A DNA stretch of 64,000 nt from Rivularia sp. MS3 (GCA_019192545.1 JAHCMI010000047.1:1-64000); one strand, 5' to 3'; counted from the first letter of the stretch, positions 36,798-47,407 are shown. Notes: generated from the letters alone by a model not told the origin. A program made the numbers and translations.

Positions 36798-39662
36798 ATG
36801 ATTAATACAAATACTCACAATCAAAACTTAGCTATAGTTGGTTTAAATATAAATTGCGGTTCAAATGAAGAATTAGATAGATTTGAGCGGTCTATTTATG
36901 AAGGGGAACAATATAATAATTATGATGAATCGAATTATTATGATTCACAATGTAATATTGATATAGCTGAAATAGTTGATAAATCAATTAGAAATGCAAA
37001 TATTGAAGCAAACGCAAAAATCGCTATAATTGTAGCTGCCGAAGAGAAAAAAGAAGTTATTTACCAAACAGAATTAAATAATCTTCCTTTTACTGATACC
37101 GCAATTACAAAAAATGTATTCAATGGAATTGAAATGGCACAAAAGTTACTTTCTGTAAAAGAAGTAGACGCTGTTTTAATTTGTGCTGCTAATCAAGGTT
37201 CTATAGTTTTAAAATTAGAAGAAGATGCTCGTAAAAAACAACAGCGTATTTATGCTGTTATTAATGGATTAACAATTACTCAAACTTCTAATATTACCGC
37301 AGAAACTGTTGCTAAAAATTGTCAAATAGCTATTAATCATGCTGGAATCAAACCTGAAGATGTCAATTATTTAGAAATTTGCGGAAACGGAATTGTAGAA
37401 CCAAATAAATTAGAAATTAAAGGCTTACACCAAGCTTATCAAAGTTTACCAAAATTAAGCTGTGCCATAGGTAGCTTTACAGCTAAGCCAGATAATTGCC
37501 ACGGTTCGGAACTTCAAAATTTAATTAAAACAGTTCTGTGTCTTTACTATCGCTATATCCCTGCTGTTTGTGAATGGTCAAAACCAAAATATCCTGAACT
37601 ATGGGGAAACAGTCCTTTTTACATCAAAACTCAATCCAAACCTTGGTTTATAGAAACAGAAACAGCTAAAAGAGTTGCTGCTATAAATAGTTACAGTAAC
37701 GGTAATTTAGCTCATCTAATATTATCAGAAGCCGCATCTCAAAAACGAGATAATCGATATTTAACTCAAATCCCTTATTATTTATTTCCTCTAGCTGCTA
37801 ACGAACAATCTATATTATTAGAAAAACTTGAAAATTTAGAAAAAACAATATCAGAAACCAATTCTCTAACAAAAACCGCAACCCAAACTTTTGTTACCTA
37901 CCAAAAACATCAAAACCAAACTTATGCTGTCGCAATTCTGGGACGGAATAAAAAAGAATTACAGCGTGAAATACAACGCGCTCTTAAAGGTGTAAAAAAT
38001 GCTTTTGAAACAGGTGAAAATTGGAAAACTCCAGTCGGAAGCTATTTTACAGCAAAACCATTAGGAAAAAAAGGTAAAGTCGCATTTGTATATCCTGGAG
38101 CTTACAGTTCATATATCGGAATAGCTCGCAATCTATTCCGTTTATTTCCAAAAATTTGGGATTCTCCAGTTATTCAAAACGTTTATAATCGTGCTGCAAA
38201 TATCGAGAAATTTCTTTACCCCCGCAGTCTAAATGCTTTAACAAAAAGACAGTTAGAAAGTTTAGAACAGCAATTAATGGATAGTCCCCTTTCCATGCTG
38301 GAATCAGAAGTAGGTTTTGCTGGATTGATGAGTACGGTACTCAAAGATTACTTTAAACTACAACCACAAGCTTGCTTTGGTTACAGCGTGGGTGAAACTA
38401 GTATGTCATTTGCTCAAGGTATTTGGGGTGATTTTAGCCAGACTAGTAGCGGTTTGAATTCCTCAAAACTGTTTACCAGCAGATTATCCGGCTCTAAAGA
38501 AACGGTAAGGGAATATTGGGGATTAACATCAAAAGATGTGATTGAATGGGGCAACTATGTTTTAATGGCTAATGTTTCCCAGGTTCGGGAACAGTTAAAA
38601 CAAGAAAAGCGAGTTTATTTAACACAGATTAATACACCTAAAGAAATCGTAATTGCTGGAGATAAAGCAGCTTGTCAAAGAGTAATTAATGCTATTGGTT
38701 GTAATGCAATTTCCGCACCTTTTAACCACGTAATTCATTGTGAAGTAATGGTTTCGGAATATGATGAGTTAGCAAAATTACATACTCTACCTATTCAAAA
38801 TAAATCAGAAACAGACTTTTACTCTGCTGCTGAATATGGAATTCTTAATATTAATAGTGAGGTAATGGGTAACAGTATTGCAAAAGTATTGTGTCAGCAA
38901 TTTGATTTTCCCAGACTAATAAATCGGGTTTATGAAGATGGTGCAAGAATTTTTGTAGAAGTAGGTGCTGGAAATACTTGTTCTCGTTGGATTGGTGAAA
39001 ATCTCAACAAAAAAGAACACGCTACAATATTTTTAAATCGTCGAGGAGTTCCCGAACACACCACTTTGATTAGAGGTTTGGCTCAACTTGTTTCTCATCG
39101 AGTTGATTTAGATTTATCACCGCTATATTCCGTCAGTTATACTGATATTTCTAAAGAAAAATTAAAACCTTTTATTCAAGAAGATATTTGGAAACAAGTT
39201 TCACAACCTACCTTACCCAAGCCACAGCATAAACCCTTGCTGTCTAAGTCAAAAAATCAAACAAATAATCAAATCCAGAATAAAAAGCCGAAGAATATAG
39301 TAACTGTGTCTCCGTTTTATTGGGGTAAATTTAATCAGCAAGAATTACACACAGCAGCCAATTTCAATTACAGAAATACAAAATATAAGCAAACTGTAAA
39401 TCATCATCGAGTAGATAATAATATGAACAATTTAATTTTAGATAGTTATCAACCAAAATCATCACCACAACAAAATAATACAAACTTAACAAATGTCTCG
39501 AAACTATCTAGTTTCAATCAGAATCGTGTCAAACAAATAGTAGAAACTAATCTACAAACTAGTCAATCACAAGCTATATTCTTGAAAAATAGACAATCAA
39601 CATTTAATCAAATGGTAAAAATGGTTGAACTTCAGATTTCTTTATTAGGGAATAAGGAGTAG
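36798..39662 (+). CDS. HglC/PfaB-like protein (inactive KS-like + acyltransferase)
   Basis: The 954-residue protein follows the PfaB pattern of PUFA synthases. Residues about 1-310 resemble a ketosynthase but the catalytic positions are lost: VLICAANQGS stands where DAACASS is expected and LEICGNGI where EAHGTGT is. An acyltransferase follows at about 405-760: VAFVYPGAYSSYIGIARNLF, the nucleophile S530 in GYSVGE and the GIWG segment typical of PfaB. The C-terminal 170 residues are Asn/Gln/Lys-rich and look disordered. It probably selects or transfers acyl groups on the HglE assembly. By order it corresponds to hglC. Confidence 0.82.
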   Translation: MINTNTHNQNLAIVGLNINCGSNEELDRFERSIYEGEQYNNYDESNYYDSQCNIDIAEIVDKSIRNANIEANAKIAIIVAAEEKKEVIYQTELNNLPFTDTAITKNVFNGIEMAQKLLSVKEVDAVLICAANQGSIVLKLEEDARKKQQRIYAVINGLTITQTSNITAETVAKNCQIAINHAGIKPEDVNYLEICGNGIVEPNKLEIKGLHQAYQSLPKLSCAIGSFTAKPDNCHGSELQNLIKTVLCLYYRYIPAVCEWSKPKYPELWGNSPFYIKTQSKPWFIETETAKRVAAINSYSNGNLAHLILSEAASQKRDNRYLTQIPYYLFPLAANEQSILLEKLENLEKTISETNSLTKTATQTFVTYQKHQNQTYAVAILGRNKKELQREIQRALKGVKNAFETGENWKTPVGSYFTAKPLGKKGKVAFVYPGAYSSYIGIARNLFRLFPKIWDSPVIQNVYNRAANIEKFLYPRSLNALTKRQLESLEQQLMDSPLSMLESEVGFAGLMSTVLKDYFKLQPQACFGYSVGETSMSFAQGIWGDFSQTSSGLNSSKLFTSRLSGSKETVREYWGLTSKDVIEWGNYVLMANVSQVREQLKQEKRVYLTQINTPKEIVIAGDKAACQRVINAIGCNAISAPFNHVIHCEVMVSEYDELAKLHTLPIQNKSETDFYSAAEYGILNINSEVMGNSIAKVLCQQFDFPRLINRVYEDGARIFVEVGAGNTCSRWIGENLNKKEHATIFLNRRGVPEHTTLIRGLAQLVSHRVDLDLSPLYSVSYTDISKEKLKPFIQEDIWKQVSQPTLPKPQHKPLLSKSKNQTNNQIQNKKPKNIVTVSPFYWGKFNQQELHTAANFNYRNTKYKQTVNHHRVDNNMNNLILDSYQPKSSPQQNNTNLTNVSKLSSFNQNRVKQIVETNLQTSQSQAIFLKNRQSTFNQMVKMVELQISLLGNKE

Positions 39663-39760
39663 AAGAAGAGGGGGAGCAAAGGGAGCAGAGGGAGCAGGGG
39701 GAAGAGAGAGAAGAGGGGGTAGAAATAAATAAATGAATGAATGTATGAATGAACAAATAA
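39657..39760. repeat. Purine-rich and aaatgaatg-type simple repeats
   Basis: A run of ggaggagcag/gagggag purine repeats (39657-39721) is followed by aaataaatgaatgaatg (39723-39755). The stop of the PfaB-like gene (39660-39662) lies at the start of the purine repeat. Confidence 0.7.
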
Positions 39761-39884
39761 TTATTAATTAAATTCAGACGAAACTCACCCTTTACCGAAA
39801 TATGTTGTTGAAATAAACGTAAAAATTTATCCGTTCCTAAAACAAACTCATCCGTTACCAACATCCGTTATTAAAATCTAAAAT

Positions 39885-41495
39885 ATGACTATCACAAATA
39901 CAGTTCCTCCCAAAAATGGACATCATCGTCAATCATCAAATCAAGTATTCATCAATCATGAAAATATTGCTTTTGACGAAGCGGGAATCAAAACGAAATT
40001 ATTAAACTTAAATCAACCTTGCTATATAGTCCAAGTTGACGACAAAATTGGTTTTACAAATCAATTTCAAATAAACGAAAAAATAGAATTACTCACAGCT
40101 TTACCACCCCTAACCCTACAACAATTAGGAGATAGAAGCTTTCTCGAATTTCATAACGTAAAATACGCTTATACTGCTGGAGCAATGGCTGGTGGTATTG
40201 CTTCTGAAGAATTAGTAATTGCCTGTGGAAAAGCAGGAATTCTTAGTTCTTTTGGTGCTGGAGGTTTAAGTTCTCAACGTGTGGAAAGCGCTATCAAACA
40301 AATTCAACAAGCTTTACCCAACGCCCCCTATGCTTTCAATCTCCTCCATAGTCCTAGCGAACCCACAATCGAAAGAGGTTCCGTTGATTTATATCTTAAA
40401 TATAAAGTAAGAACCGTTGAAGCTTCAGCCTTTCTCGATATTACACCTAATATTGTTTACTATCGCGCTGCTGGATTAAGCCTTAATGATAATAATGAAA
40501 TTGAAATTAATAACAGAGTTATTGCTAAAGTTTCTCGGAGAGAAGTAGCAGCTAAATTTCTAGCTCCCCCTCCTGAAAAAATGCTGGCAGAACTGGTCAA
40601 TCAAGGCTTAATTACTCAACTACAGGCCGATCTAGCTCAACAAGTTCCCATCGCTGACGACATTACAGTTGAAGCCGATTCTGGAGGACATACCGACAAT
40701 CGACCCTTAGTTTGTCTGTTACCTTCCATACTAGAACTGCGCGATGAAATGCAGCAAAAGTACGGTTATTCAAATCCCGTAAGAATCGGTGTAGCTGGAG
40801 GTATCGCAACCCCACAATCCGCATTAGCAGCTTTTATGATGGGTGCTGCTTATGTAGTCACTGGTTCCATCAATCAATCCTGTGTAGAAGCAGGAACCTC
40901 AGAGTATACAAAAACACTGCTCGCACAAGCTCAAATGACAGATGTAATTATGGCTCCAGCAGCCGATATGTTTGAAATGGGTGTGAAATTACAAGTACTC
41001 AAACGGGGAACCCTTTTCGGAATGCGATCGCAAAAATTATATGAGTTATATCAGCGCTATGATTCGATTGAAGATATTCCCGTTAAGGAAAGAGAAAAGT
41101 TAGAAAAACAGGTATTTCGTCAAAGTTTAGATTCAGTATGGGATAGTACCCGCGAGTATCTATCGCAACGTAGTCCTCATAAATTAGAAAGAGCTTTAAA
41201 AAATCCTAAATTCAAAATGGCATTAATATTCCGCTGGTATTTAGGTTTATCCTCACGCTGGTCAAACTCTGGAGAAACAGGGAGAGAAACAGACTATCAA
41301 ATCTGGTGCGGTCCTGCTATGGGAGCTTTTAATAATTGGGTCAAAGATACATATTTAGCTCAACCACAAAACCGTCATGTAGTAGATATTGCTCAGCATA
41401 TTATGACCGGAGCAGCTTATTTATACCGATTGCAAACCTTGAAACTGCAAGGAATAGAATTACCACAGCATTTTGCTCAATATCGAATTGAGTAG
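39885..41495 (+). CDS. PfaD family enoyl reductase (2-nitropropane dioxygenase-like TIM barrel)
   Basis: The 536-residue flavin-dependent trans-acting enoyl reductase is of the PfaD type used by PUFA and heterocyst glycolipid synthases. The barrel starts after about 70 residues (YAYTAGAMAGGIASEELVIA, then GILSSFGAGGLS), with FMN-phosphate segments EADSGGHTDNRP near 263 and VGVAGGIATPQSALAAFMMGA near 305-325, and the C-terminal W-rich cap (RWYLGLSSRWSNSG, QIWCGPAMGAFN). It should saturate the enoyl chain after KR-DH action, consistent with the saturated alkyl chains of heterocyst glycolipids. By position it corresponds to hglA. Confidence 0.9.
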   Translation: MTITNTVPPKNGHHRQSSNQVFINHENIAFDEAGIKTKLLNLNQPCYIVQVDDKIGFTNQFQINEKIELLTALPPLTLQQLGDRSFLEFHNVKYAYTAGAMAGGIASEELVIACGKAGILSSFGAGGLSSQRVESAIKQIQQALPNAPYAFNLLHSPSEPTIERGSVDLYLKYKVRTVEASAFLDITPNIVYYRAAGLSLNDNNEIEINNRVIAKVSRREVAAKFLAPPPEKMLAELVNQGLITQLQADLAQQVPIADDITVEADSGGHTDNRPLVCLLPSILELRDEMQQKYGYSNPVRIGVAGGIATPQSALAAFMMGAAYVVTGSINQSCVEAGTSEYTKTLLAQAQMTDVIMAPAADMFEMGVKLQVLKRGTLFGMRSQKLYELYQRYDSIEDIPVKEREKLEKQVFRQSLDSVWDSTREYLSQRSPHKLERALKNPKFKMALIFRWYLGLSSRWSNSGETGRETDYQIWCGPAMGAFNNWVKDTYLAQPQNRHVVDIAQHIMTGAAYLYRLQTLKLQGIELPQHFAQYRIE

Positions 41496-41496
41496 A

Positions 41497-41660
41497 GTAA
41501 GGAGTCAGAGAGCAGAGGGGGAAGAAGGAGTGAGGGAGGGAGAGAAATTATTAATTCTTAATTCCTAACTCTTAACTCATAACTCTTAACTCCTAACTCT
41601 TAACTCCTAACCACGAACCACTAACCACTAACCACTAACCACTAACCACTAACTATTAAT
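41497..41660. repeat. Heptamer repeat block (aactctt, ccactaa)
   Basis: About 160 bases of tandem heptamers: ggagtgagggaggg near 41528, taactcttaactcctaac at 41560-41610, then ccactaa repeated at least five times (41612-41650). It fills the entire PfaD-HglB spacer. Confidence 0.8.
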
Positions 41661-41665
41661 TTATT

Positions 41666-43168
41666 ATGTCTTTAACAGCTTTAGATATTCAAAACTGGAT
41701 GGTTTCGCAACTTGGGGAACAGTTGGGGATGGAACCGGATGAAATTGATGTACAAGAACCTTTAGATACTTATGGGTTAGATTCAGCAGAAGCGATGATT
41801 TTGGCTAGTAAAGCTGAAAAATTATTAGGTTTTGATTTACCTTTAAATCTACTGTGGCTTTATCCTACAATTGAATCGCTTTCGGAACGTTTAGCAGAGG
41901 AAATTTTAGAGAAATCACAGCAGCAAGATGGAGATAATCGAGGACTTAAACTAGAAAATAATGCTTTAGATTTAAACGCTGAAGTGGTTTTAGACCAAAG
42001 TATAGACCCTTTAAAAGTACCTTTAATACTCCAAGACGAACCAGAAAGTATTTTAGTAACAGGGGGTACTGGATTCCTGGGAGCATTCTTGATTCAAGAA
42101 CTTTTACATAAAAGTAAAGCGGATATCTATTGTTTGGTAAGAAGTTCCGATGCTGAATCTGGAAAAAACCGCTTATTGCAAAACTTGCAGCGATATCAAG
42201 TTTGGGAAGAAGAATATGGTTCTAGAATTATTCCGGTGATAGGTGATTTATCCCAGCCACTTTTGAATCTCTCCCCAGAAAAATATAATTTATTAGCAGC
42301 CAAAATTGATACTATTTATCACAGTGCAGCTTTACTCAACTATGTTTATCCATATTCGGTAATGAAAGCTGCTAACGTTCTAGGAACTCAAGAAATTCTT
42401 AGATTAGCTTGTGAAGTCAAACGTAAACCAGTACATTACGTATCGAGCGTTGCGATATTTGAATCAACAGCTTACACCGGAAAAGTTGTCACAGAAGAAG
42501 ATAGCTTTGACGAACATCAAGGAATATTCTTAGGTTATTCTCAAACCAAATGGGTGAGTGAAAAGTTAGTTAAAATCGCAAGTTCGCGAGGACTTCCCGT
42601 AACTATTCATAGACCTCCTTTGATTGGGGGACATAGTGAAACCGGAGTCAGTAACACCGAAGATTTTATCTGTTTAATGTTGAAGGGTTGCGTTCAAATG
42701 AAAGCTTTTCCTGACATAGACTATTGGTTGGACATGTCCCCGGTAGATTATGTTAGTTCATCAATTGTTTATTTATCCCAGCAACCAGAATCATTTTCTA
42801 AATCCTTCCATTTACAACATCCCCAACCAATTCACTTGAGTCAATTAGTTAATTGGATTTCCACACTTGGTTACGATATCGAAACTATTCCTTACGAAGA
42901 ATGGTTAAATAAACTACAAACCAGTGCTTGTACACCCGATAACCCTCTTTACACCCTCAAACCCTTTTTGCTTCAGCGTTGGACGGAAGAACAATTAACC
43001 GCTACCGAAATATACATGCAAGCAAGAAGACCAGCCGAAATCAGTTGTAAACAAACTCTCAAAGCACTAGAAGGTTCAGACATAGTTTGTCCTCCCCTAG
43101 ATGCAAAACTATTCGGAAAATACTTATCATACCTACTTCAAAGTGGCTTTTTAACCGCAGTCAGTTAA
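41666..43168 (+). CDS. hglB: HglB/HetM-like ACP-thioester reductase
   Basis: The 500-residue protein has an N-terminal ACP (about residues 5-82; S40 in GLDSAEAM) and a C-terminal thioester reductase (about 125-400) with NADPH loop [14 protein letters not shown] (129-142) and the YSQTKW catalytic Tyr-Lys pair near 290. It should release the acyl chain reductively as a fatty alcohol or aldehyde, the aglycone for glycosylation. The length agrees with HetM/HglB of Anabaena (about 500). In Anabaena hetN and hetI follow; here two glycosyltransferases and an exporter do. Confidence 0.88.
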   Translation: MSLTALDIQNWMVSQLGEQLGMEPDEIDVQEPLDTYGLDSAEAMILASKAEKLLGFDLPLNLLWLYPTIESLSERLAEEILEKSQQQDGDNRGLKLENNALDLNAEVVLDQSIDPLKVPLILQDEPESILVTGGTGFLGAFLIQELLHKSKADIYCLVRSSDAESGKNRLLQNLQRYQVWEEEYGSRIIPVIGDLSQPLLNLSPEKYNLLAAKIDTIYHSAALLNYVYPYSVMKAANVLGTQEILRLACEVKRKPVHYVSSVAIFESTAYTGKVVTEEDSFDEHQGIFLGYSQTKWVSEKLVKIASSRGLPVTIHRPPLIGGHSETGVSNTEDFICLMLKGCVQMKAFPDIDYWLDMSPVDYVSSSIVYLSQQPESFSKSFHLQHPQPIHLSQLVNWISTLGYDIETIPYEEWLNKLQTSACTPDNPLYTLKPFLLQRWTEEQLTATEIYMQARRPAEISCKQTLKALEGSDIVCPPLDAKLFGKYLSYLLQSGFLTAVS

Positions 43169-43283
43169 TAAGGTTAAAGGTTATAAGGTGAGGAGTTAGG
43201 AGTTAAGAGTTAGAAATTAATAATTTCCCTCCCTCTCTCACTCTCTCCCTCCCTCACTCCTTCTTCCCCCTCACTCCCTCCCC
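43169..43283. repeat. Repeat spacer (aggagtt; ctccctctctcact)
   Basis: Heptamer copies ggagttaggagttaagagtt (43193-43214) are followed by pyrimidine copies tccctccctcactc (43226-43275), filling the junction before the first glycosyltransferase. Confidence 0.75.
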
Positions 43284-43298
43284 ATCCCAAAAAACTCG

Positions 43299-44558
43299 GT
43301 GAACGAAATAGTGATTTTAACAGTACTACTACTAATTGCTTTAATAATATTCAATGGATGGTTGACGTTTTCTTTTGTGTTTTCTTTAAGAAAGCCTCAA
43401 TCAAATTGTTTACCGGATAAACTGTTGCCAAAAACGGCTGTAGTGCTTTGCTTGCGGGGTGTTGACCCTTTTTTATCTCAATGTATCGAAGCGCTTTTAA
43501 ATCTTGATTATCCCGATTATGAGTTAAGGATAGTGGTTGATAGTTGTCAAGATCCGGCTTGGAAAATGGTTAATCAATTAGTTAAAGATTATCCTGACAA
43601 AAAAGTAAAAGTCAGTCCTTTAGCTTTTCCACTTTCTACTTGTAGTCTTAAATGTAGCGCTTTAGTACAAGCAGTTTCTGAACTAAATGATGATTTTAAG
43701 GTAGTAGCGCTGGTGGATGGTGATACGGTGGTACATGCTAATTGGTTACGAGAATTAGTTACACCTTTGCATGATTCTCAAGTCGGAGCGACAACTGGTA
43801 ATCGTTGGTATCTACCTCAAGGTAAATATTGGGGAACAACTATTAGATATCTTTGGAATGTAGCTTCTGTGCCTCAAATGTATTTTTATGGCATTTGTTG
43901 GGGTGGAAGTTTAGCAATTAAAACAGAAATTTTTCATCAAACAGAACTTTTACAAGAATGGGAAAAAGCTCTTTGTGAGGATACAATGCTTTTCCAAATT
44001 TTGCGTGTTCGGGGTTTACGAATAAAGTTTGTACCTTCATTAATGATATTGAATCGAGAGGAATGTCAATTAACGAGTTTTTTTCAGTGGGGAAAACGTC
44101 AATTGCTTAATACTCGACTTTATCATCCTTTTTGGTGGGCTATTGTTTGCTACAGTCTTGTCATGAATGTACTGCCGATTTGGGCAGGAATGCAATTAGA
44201 AACCGCAATGTTAAATAGACAGTGGCTAGATGCATTTTATTTAGGAAGTGCGACAACTTTAAATTTAGCTTCCTTACCAATATTTCTCATAATTTTAGAG
44301 TATCAAGTACGCACCGTAATAAATACTCGTGGTGAAAAATTACCATCATTTTCTATCAGTAAGGTTTTAAAAATAGTTTTAGTGATTCCTTTTGCTCAGA
44401 TAATTTCTACTATTGCACTAATATCATCTTTAAACATGAAGCGAGTTAAATGGAGGGGAATAACTTACAGAATAAATGGCCCGTGGGATATTAGATTAAT
44501 TCAATATCGTCCATATAAAAAGATAGATAAACTTGCTAAATTAAGCGTCTCTCTTTGA
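43299..44558 (+). CDS. Membrane GT2 glycosyltransferase, ceramide-glucosyltransferase-like, copy 1
   Basis: The 419-residue enzyme has an N-terminal membrane helix (about residues 3-28), a GT-A domain (about 45-270) and three or four C-terminal helices (about 285-390). Sugar-nucleotide motifs: VALVDGDTVVHANWLRELV (metal-binding DGD) and GGSLAIK, the acceptor-side EDT in CEDTML and an Arg-Gln motif in QWGKRQLLNTRLYHP. The order resembles glucosylceramide synthase and HpnI. A GTG start at 43299 is used. It probably attaches a sugar to the fatty alcohol of this cluster (inferred). It has a tandem paralog 71 bases downstream. Confidence 0.85.
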   Translation: MNEIVILTVLLLIALIIFNGWLTFSFVFSLRKPQSNCLPDKLLPKTAVVLCLRGVDPFLSQCIEALLNLDYPDYELRIVVDSCQDPAWKMVNQLVKDYPDKKVKVSPLAFPLSTCSLKCSALVQAVSELNDDFKVVALVDGDTVVHANWLRELVTPLHDSQVGATTGNRWYLPQGKYWGTTIRYLWNVASVPQMYFYGICWGGSLAIKTEIFHQTELLQEWEKALCEDTMLFQILRVRGLRIKFVPSLMILNREECQLTSFFQWGKRQLLNTRLYHPFWWAIVCYSLVMNVLPIWAGMQLETAMLNRQWLDAFYLGSATTLNLASLPIFLIILEYQVRTVINTRGEKLPSFSISKVLKIVLVIPFAQIISTIALISSLNMKRVKWRGITYRINGPWDIRLIQYRPYKKIDKLAKLSVSL

Positions 44559-44628
44559 AATAGCGATTTGTATTAGATTTCACAATCGTAATTTTCAATA
44601 TTAACTAACTTAATCTAAGGAAAAATCA

Positions 44629-45912
44629 GTGAATAAAATGGCGATTATAGTTTCACTTTTACTTATTATTCTAGCGGCGTTTTATGTGTTGCTGACGATT
44701 GCTTTCACTGCAAAATTGAGTCAATATCATAACCAAAAAAATCACAAAAATCAAACCGATATATTACCAGATGAAAAACTGCCATCAACCAGCATAATTC
44801 TTTGTTTGCGCGGTGCCGACCCGTTTTTACCTAAATGCTTATCAGCACTCTTAAATCAAAATTATCCTAACTACAATCTACAAATAGTAATTGATAGTTA
44901 TGAAGATCCAGCTTGGCAGATGGTTTCACAAATAGTTAAAGAAGGAACCGTAAAACAAGTTAAAATTAATTCGTTGGTAGTTCCGCGCTCAACTTGCAGT
45001 CTTAAATGTAGCGCGTTAGTACAAGCTATATCCAACTTAGATAAAAATTGCGAAGTTGTAGCTTTAGTAGATGCCGATACGATTGTTCATGCTAATTGGT
45101 TGCGTGAATTAGTCACTCCTTTAACTAATCCAAAAGTTGGAGCAACAACAGGTAATCGTTGGTATTTGCCTCAAGGTAAATATTGGGGAAGTGTTGTTAG
45201 ATATATTTGGAATGTTGCTGCTGTTGCTCAAATGTATTTTTATCGTATTCCTTGGGGTGGAAGTTTAGCGATTAAAACTGAAGTTTGTCGTCAAACCGAA
45301 CTGTTAAGCAAGTGGGAACAAGCTTTTAATGAAGACACGATGTTAAAACGTATCTTAGGGCAACAAGGATTAAAAGTTGAATTTGTACCTTCTATATTGA
45401 TGGTAAATCGAGAAGAATCTGAATTAAAAAGTTTTTTTAATTGGGTTAAACGTCAATTGCTTTGTTCTCGACTTTATCACAGTTCTTGGAATGCAATTGC
45501 CATTCATGGAATTTTAACAACGGTGCTTCCTTCTATAACTATAATGTTTTTAGCGATAACCTTGTTAAATGAGGAATGGTTTAATTTAGCTTATTTATCA
45601 GGTGGATTAATTATTTATGTAATTACTCAAATATTATGTCTGATAATTTTAGAGTTAGCGGTCAGAAATACAGTTAAACAAAAAGGCGAAACACTACCAT
45701 CCATCGATATAGGTTCGGCTTTAAAAGTATTTTTAACGCTTCCTTTAACTCAGATAGTTTATGCTTTAGCATTAACCTCAGCTATGTTTATGCGAAAAGT
45801 GGAATGGAGAGGTATTACCTACCAAATTAAAGGTCCTTGGGATATCAAATTAGTCAAATATCAACCATATACTTATTCAGAAAAAACTGTAGATTCTATG
45901 GTATCTCTTTAA
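44629..45912 (+). CDS. Membrane GT2 glycosyltransferase, ceramide-glucosyltransferase-like, copy 2
   Basis: The 427-residue paralog of the preceding gene shares long blocks (SLKCSALVQA, ATTGNRWYLPQGKYWG, GGSLAIKTE). The metal motif reads VALVDADTIVHANWLREL (DAD for DGD) and the acid is NEDTML. A GTG start at 44629 has AAGGA 8 bases upstream; an ATG lies three codons in. N- and C-terminal membrane segments match copy 1. Two paralogs may use different sugars or positions, or form a heterodimer; sequence alone cannot tell. Confidence 0.85.
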   Translation: MNKMAIIVSLLLIILAAFYVLLTIAFTAKLSQYHNQKNHKNQTDILPDEKLPSTSIILCLRGADPFLPKCLSALLNQNYPNYNLQIVIDSYEDPAWQMVSQIVKEGTVKQVKINSLVVPRSTCSLKCSALVQAISNLDKNCEVVALVDADTIVHANWLRELVTPLTNPKVGATTGNRWYLPQGKYWGSVVRYIWNVAAVAQMYFYRIPWGGSLAIKTEVCRQTELLSKWEQAFNEDTMLKRILGQQGLKVEFVPSILMVNREESELKSFFNWVKRQLLCSRLYHSSWNAIAIHGILTTVLPSITIMFLAITLLNEEWFNLAYLSGGLIIYVITQILCLIILELAVRNTVKQKGETLPSIDIGSALKVFLTLPLTQIVYALALTSAMFMRKVEWRGITYQIKGPWDIKLVKYQPYTYSEKTVDSMVSL

Positions 45913-46177
45913 ATTAATCAATAAGTTGATTTTGAAAATTATAATTAGGAAAAGGGAATAGGGATAACGGTTCCAATTACTATTTGGTTTTTAAAATATA
46001 GGAAACTCTGACATGAGCCAAATCTATAATTATTAAACCTTAAACTTCAAACCTTTGACCTTTAACGTCACATAGCGCTATATAAACCAAACATCAATAA
46101 ATTTTCCTTTGTTCCCTATTCTTTTTTCGTTCAACTTTCAATGTTCAAACTAGATTTCTATATTCAAGAGGTCAAAA

Positions 46178-47407
46178 ATGGTAATGATTCAAAAGGAAAG
46201 CCAACCCTTAAAAAAACCCATAGGGAAAGGACTTATATATTTATTAATCGCATTATCTTTAAGCGGTTGGTCTGTCTATTTTTCCACTTTAGTAAAACCC
46301 GATTTTAATTTCAATCAACCAATTGCATCTACCGAAACAAAACCGAGCGAACCAATTATTATTGGTGTTGCAGCTTTAGGACGTTTAGAACCACAGGGAG
46401 AAGTTATTCGATTATCCGCACCTAGTTCCGCTGGAAGTAATCGAGTCGCGCAACTTTTGATTAAAGAAGGTGACAAAGTCCGAAAAGAACAAATAGTGGC
46501 AATTATGGAAAGCCATGATATTAGCCAAGCCGCTTTAAATAAAGCCAAAGTAGACGTTGAAGTTGCCAAAGCTCAATTAGCAAGAGTCAAAGCTGGTGCA
46601 AAATCCGGAGATATTCAAGCCCAAAAAGAAGACATTTCTCGTTTAAAAGCTGAATTAGAAGGACAAATTGCCACTCAAAAAGCAACAATTGCCCGTCTAG
46701 AAGCTGAAGTCAGAAATGCTGAAGTTGAAAACAAGCGCTATCAAGCACTTTACAAAGCTGGAGCTATAGCTGCTTCCGACGCTGATACTCGACGTTTGCG
46801 GCTCGAAACCGCTCAACAACAACTTCAAGAAGCTAAAGAAACATTAAACCGTACCATAGAAACTACTAAAATTCAATTAGACCAAGCCAAAGCTACTTTG
46901 ACTAGCGTCCAAGAAGTTCGTCCCGTTGATATACAGGTTGCAGAAGCTGAATTACAAAGTGCGATCGCAACTGTAAAACAGAGATTAGCCGACTATGAAT
47001 TGACAGCAATTCGTTCCCCAATCAACGGTCAAATCCTAGATGTAAACGTTCGTCCGGGAGAAGTAGTAGGAACTAACGGAATTGCTGACATCGGCAAAAC
47101 AGACCAAATGTATGTTGTCGCCGAAGTTTACGAAACCGATATTCAGAAAGTACGTATCGGGCAACCTGCTGTAATTAACAGTCCAGCATTCACGGGAGAA
47201 TTGCAAGGAAGGGTGAGTCAAATAGGATTGCAGGTAGATAAACAAGACGTTTTCGACGTTAATCCTAAAGCAGATACAGATAACAAAGTAGTAGATGTAA
47301 AAATTCGTCTCAAACCAGAAGACAGTAAAAAAGTAGCTGATTTAACAAACTTACAGGTTCAAGTATTAATAAAAACAAATGAAGGTCAAAGGTTTAAAGA
47401 CGAATAA
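46178..47407 (+). CDS. DevB-like HlyD family periplasmic adaptor
   Basis: The 409-residue membrane fusion protein has one N-terminal membrane helix (about residues 17-38), a biotinyl-lipoyl-like half (GRLEPQGEVIRLSAP, VAQLLIKEGDKVRKEQIVAIM), a long coiled-coil hairpin (about 120-265) and the second lipoyl half (YELTAIRSPINGQILDVNVRPGEVV), then a beta-barrel. This matches DevB/HgdB, which link an ABC exporter to a TolC-like channel (HgdD) to place glycolipids outside the outer membrane. AGAGG lies 9 bases before the ATG at 46178. It is first of three exporter genes. Confidence 0.9.
   Translation: MVMIQKESQPLKKPIGKGLIYLLIALSLSGWSVYFSTLVKPDFNFNQPIASTETKPSEPIIIGVAALGRLEPQGEVIRLSAPSSAGSNRVAQLLIKEGDKVRKEQIVAIMESHDISQAALNKAKVDVEVAKAQLARVKAGAKSGDIQAQKEDISRLKAELEGQIATQKATIARLEAEVRNAEVENKRYQALYKAGAIAASDADTRRLRLETAQQQLQEAKETLNRTIETTKIQLDQAKATLTSVQEVRPVDIQVAEAELQSAIATVKQRLADYELTAIRSPINGQILDVNVRPGEVVGTNGIADIGKTDQMYVVAEVYETDIQKVRIGQPAVINSPAFTGELQGRVSQIGLQVDKQDVFDVNPKADTDNKVVDVKIRLKPEDSKKVADLTNLQVQVLIKTNEGQRFKDE

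Noticed and set aside
46315-46569. 84-codon frame antisense to the DevB-like gene
   Set aside because: Shadow of a well-supported adaptor gene.
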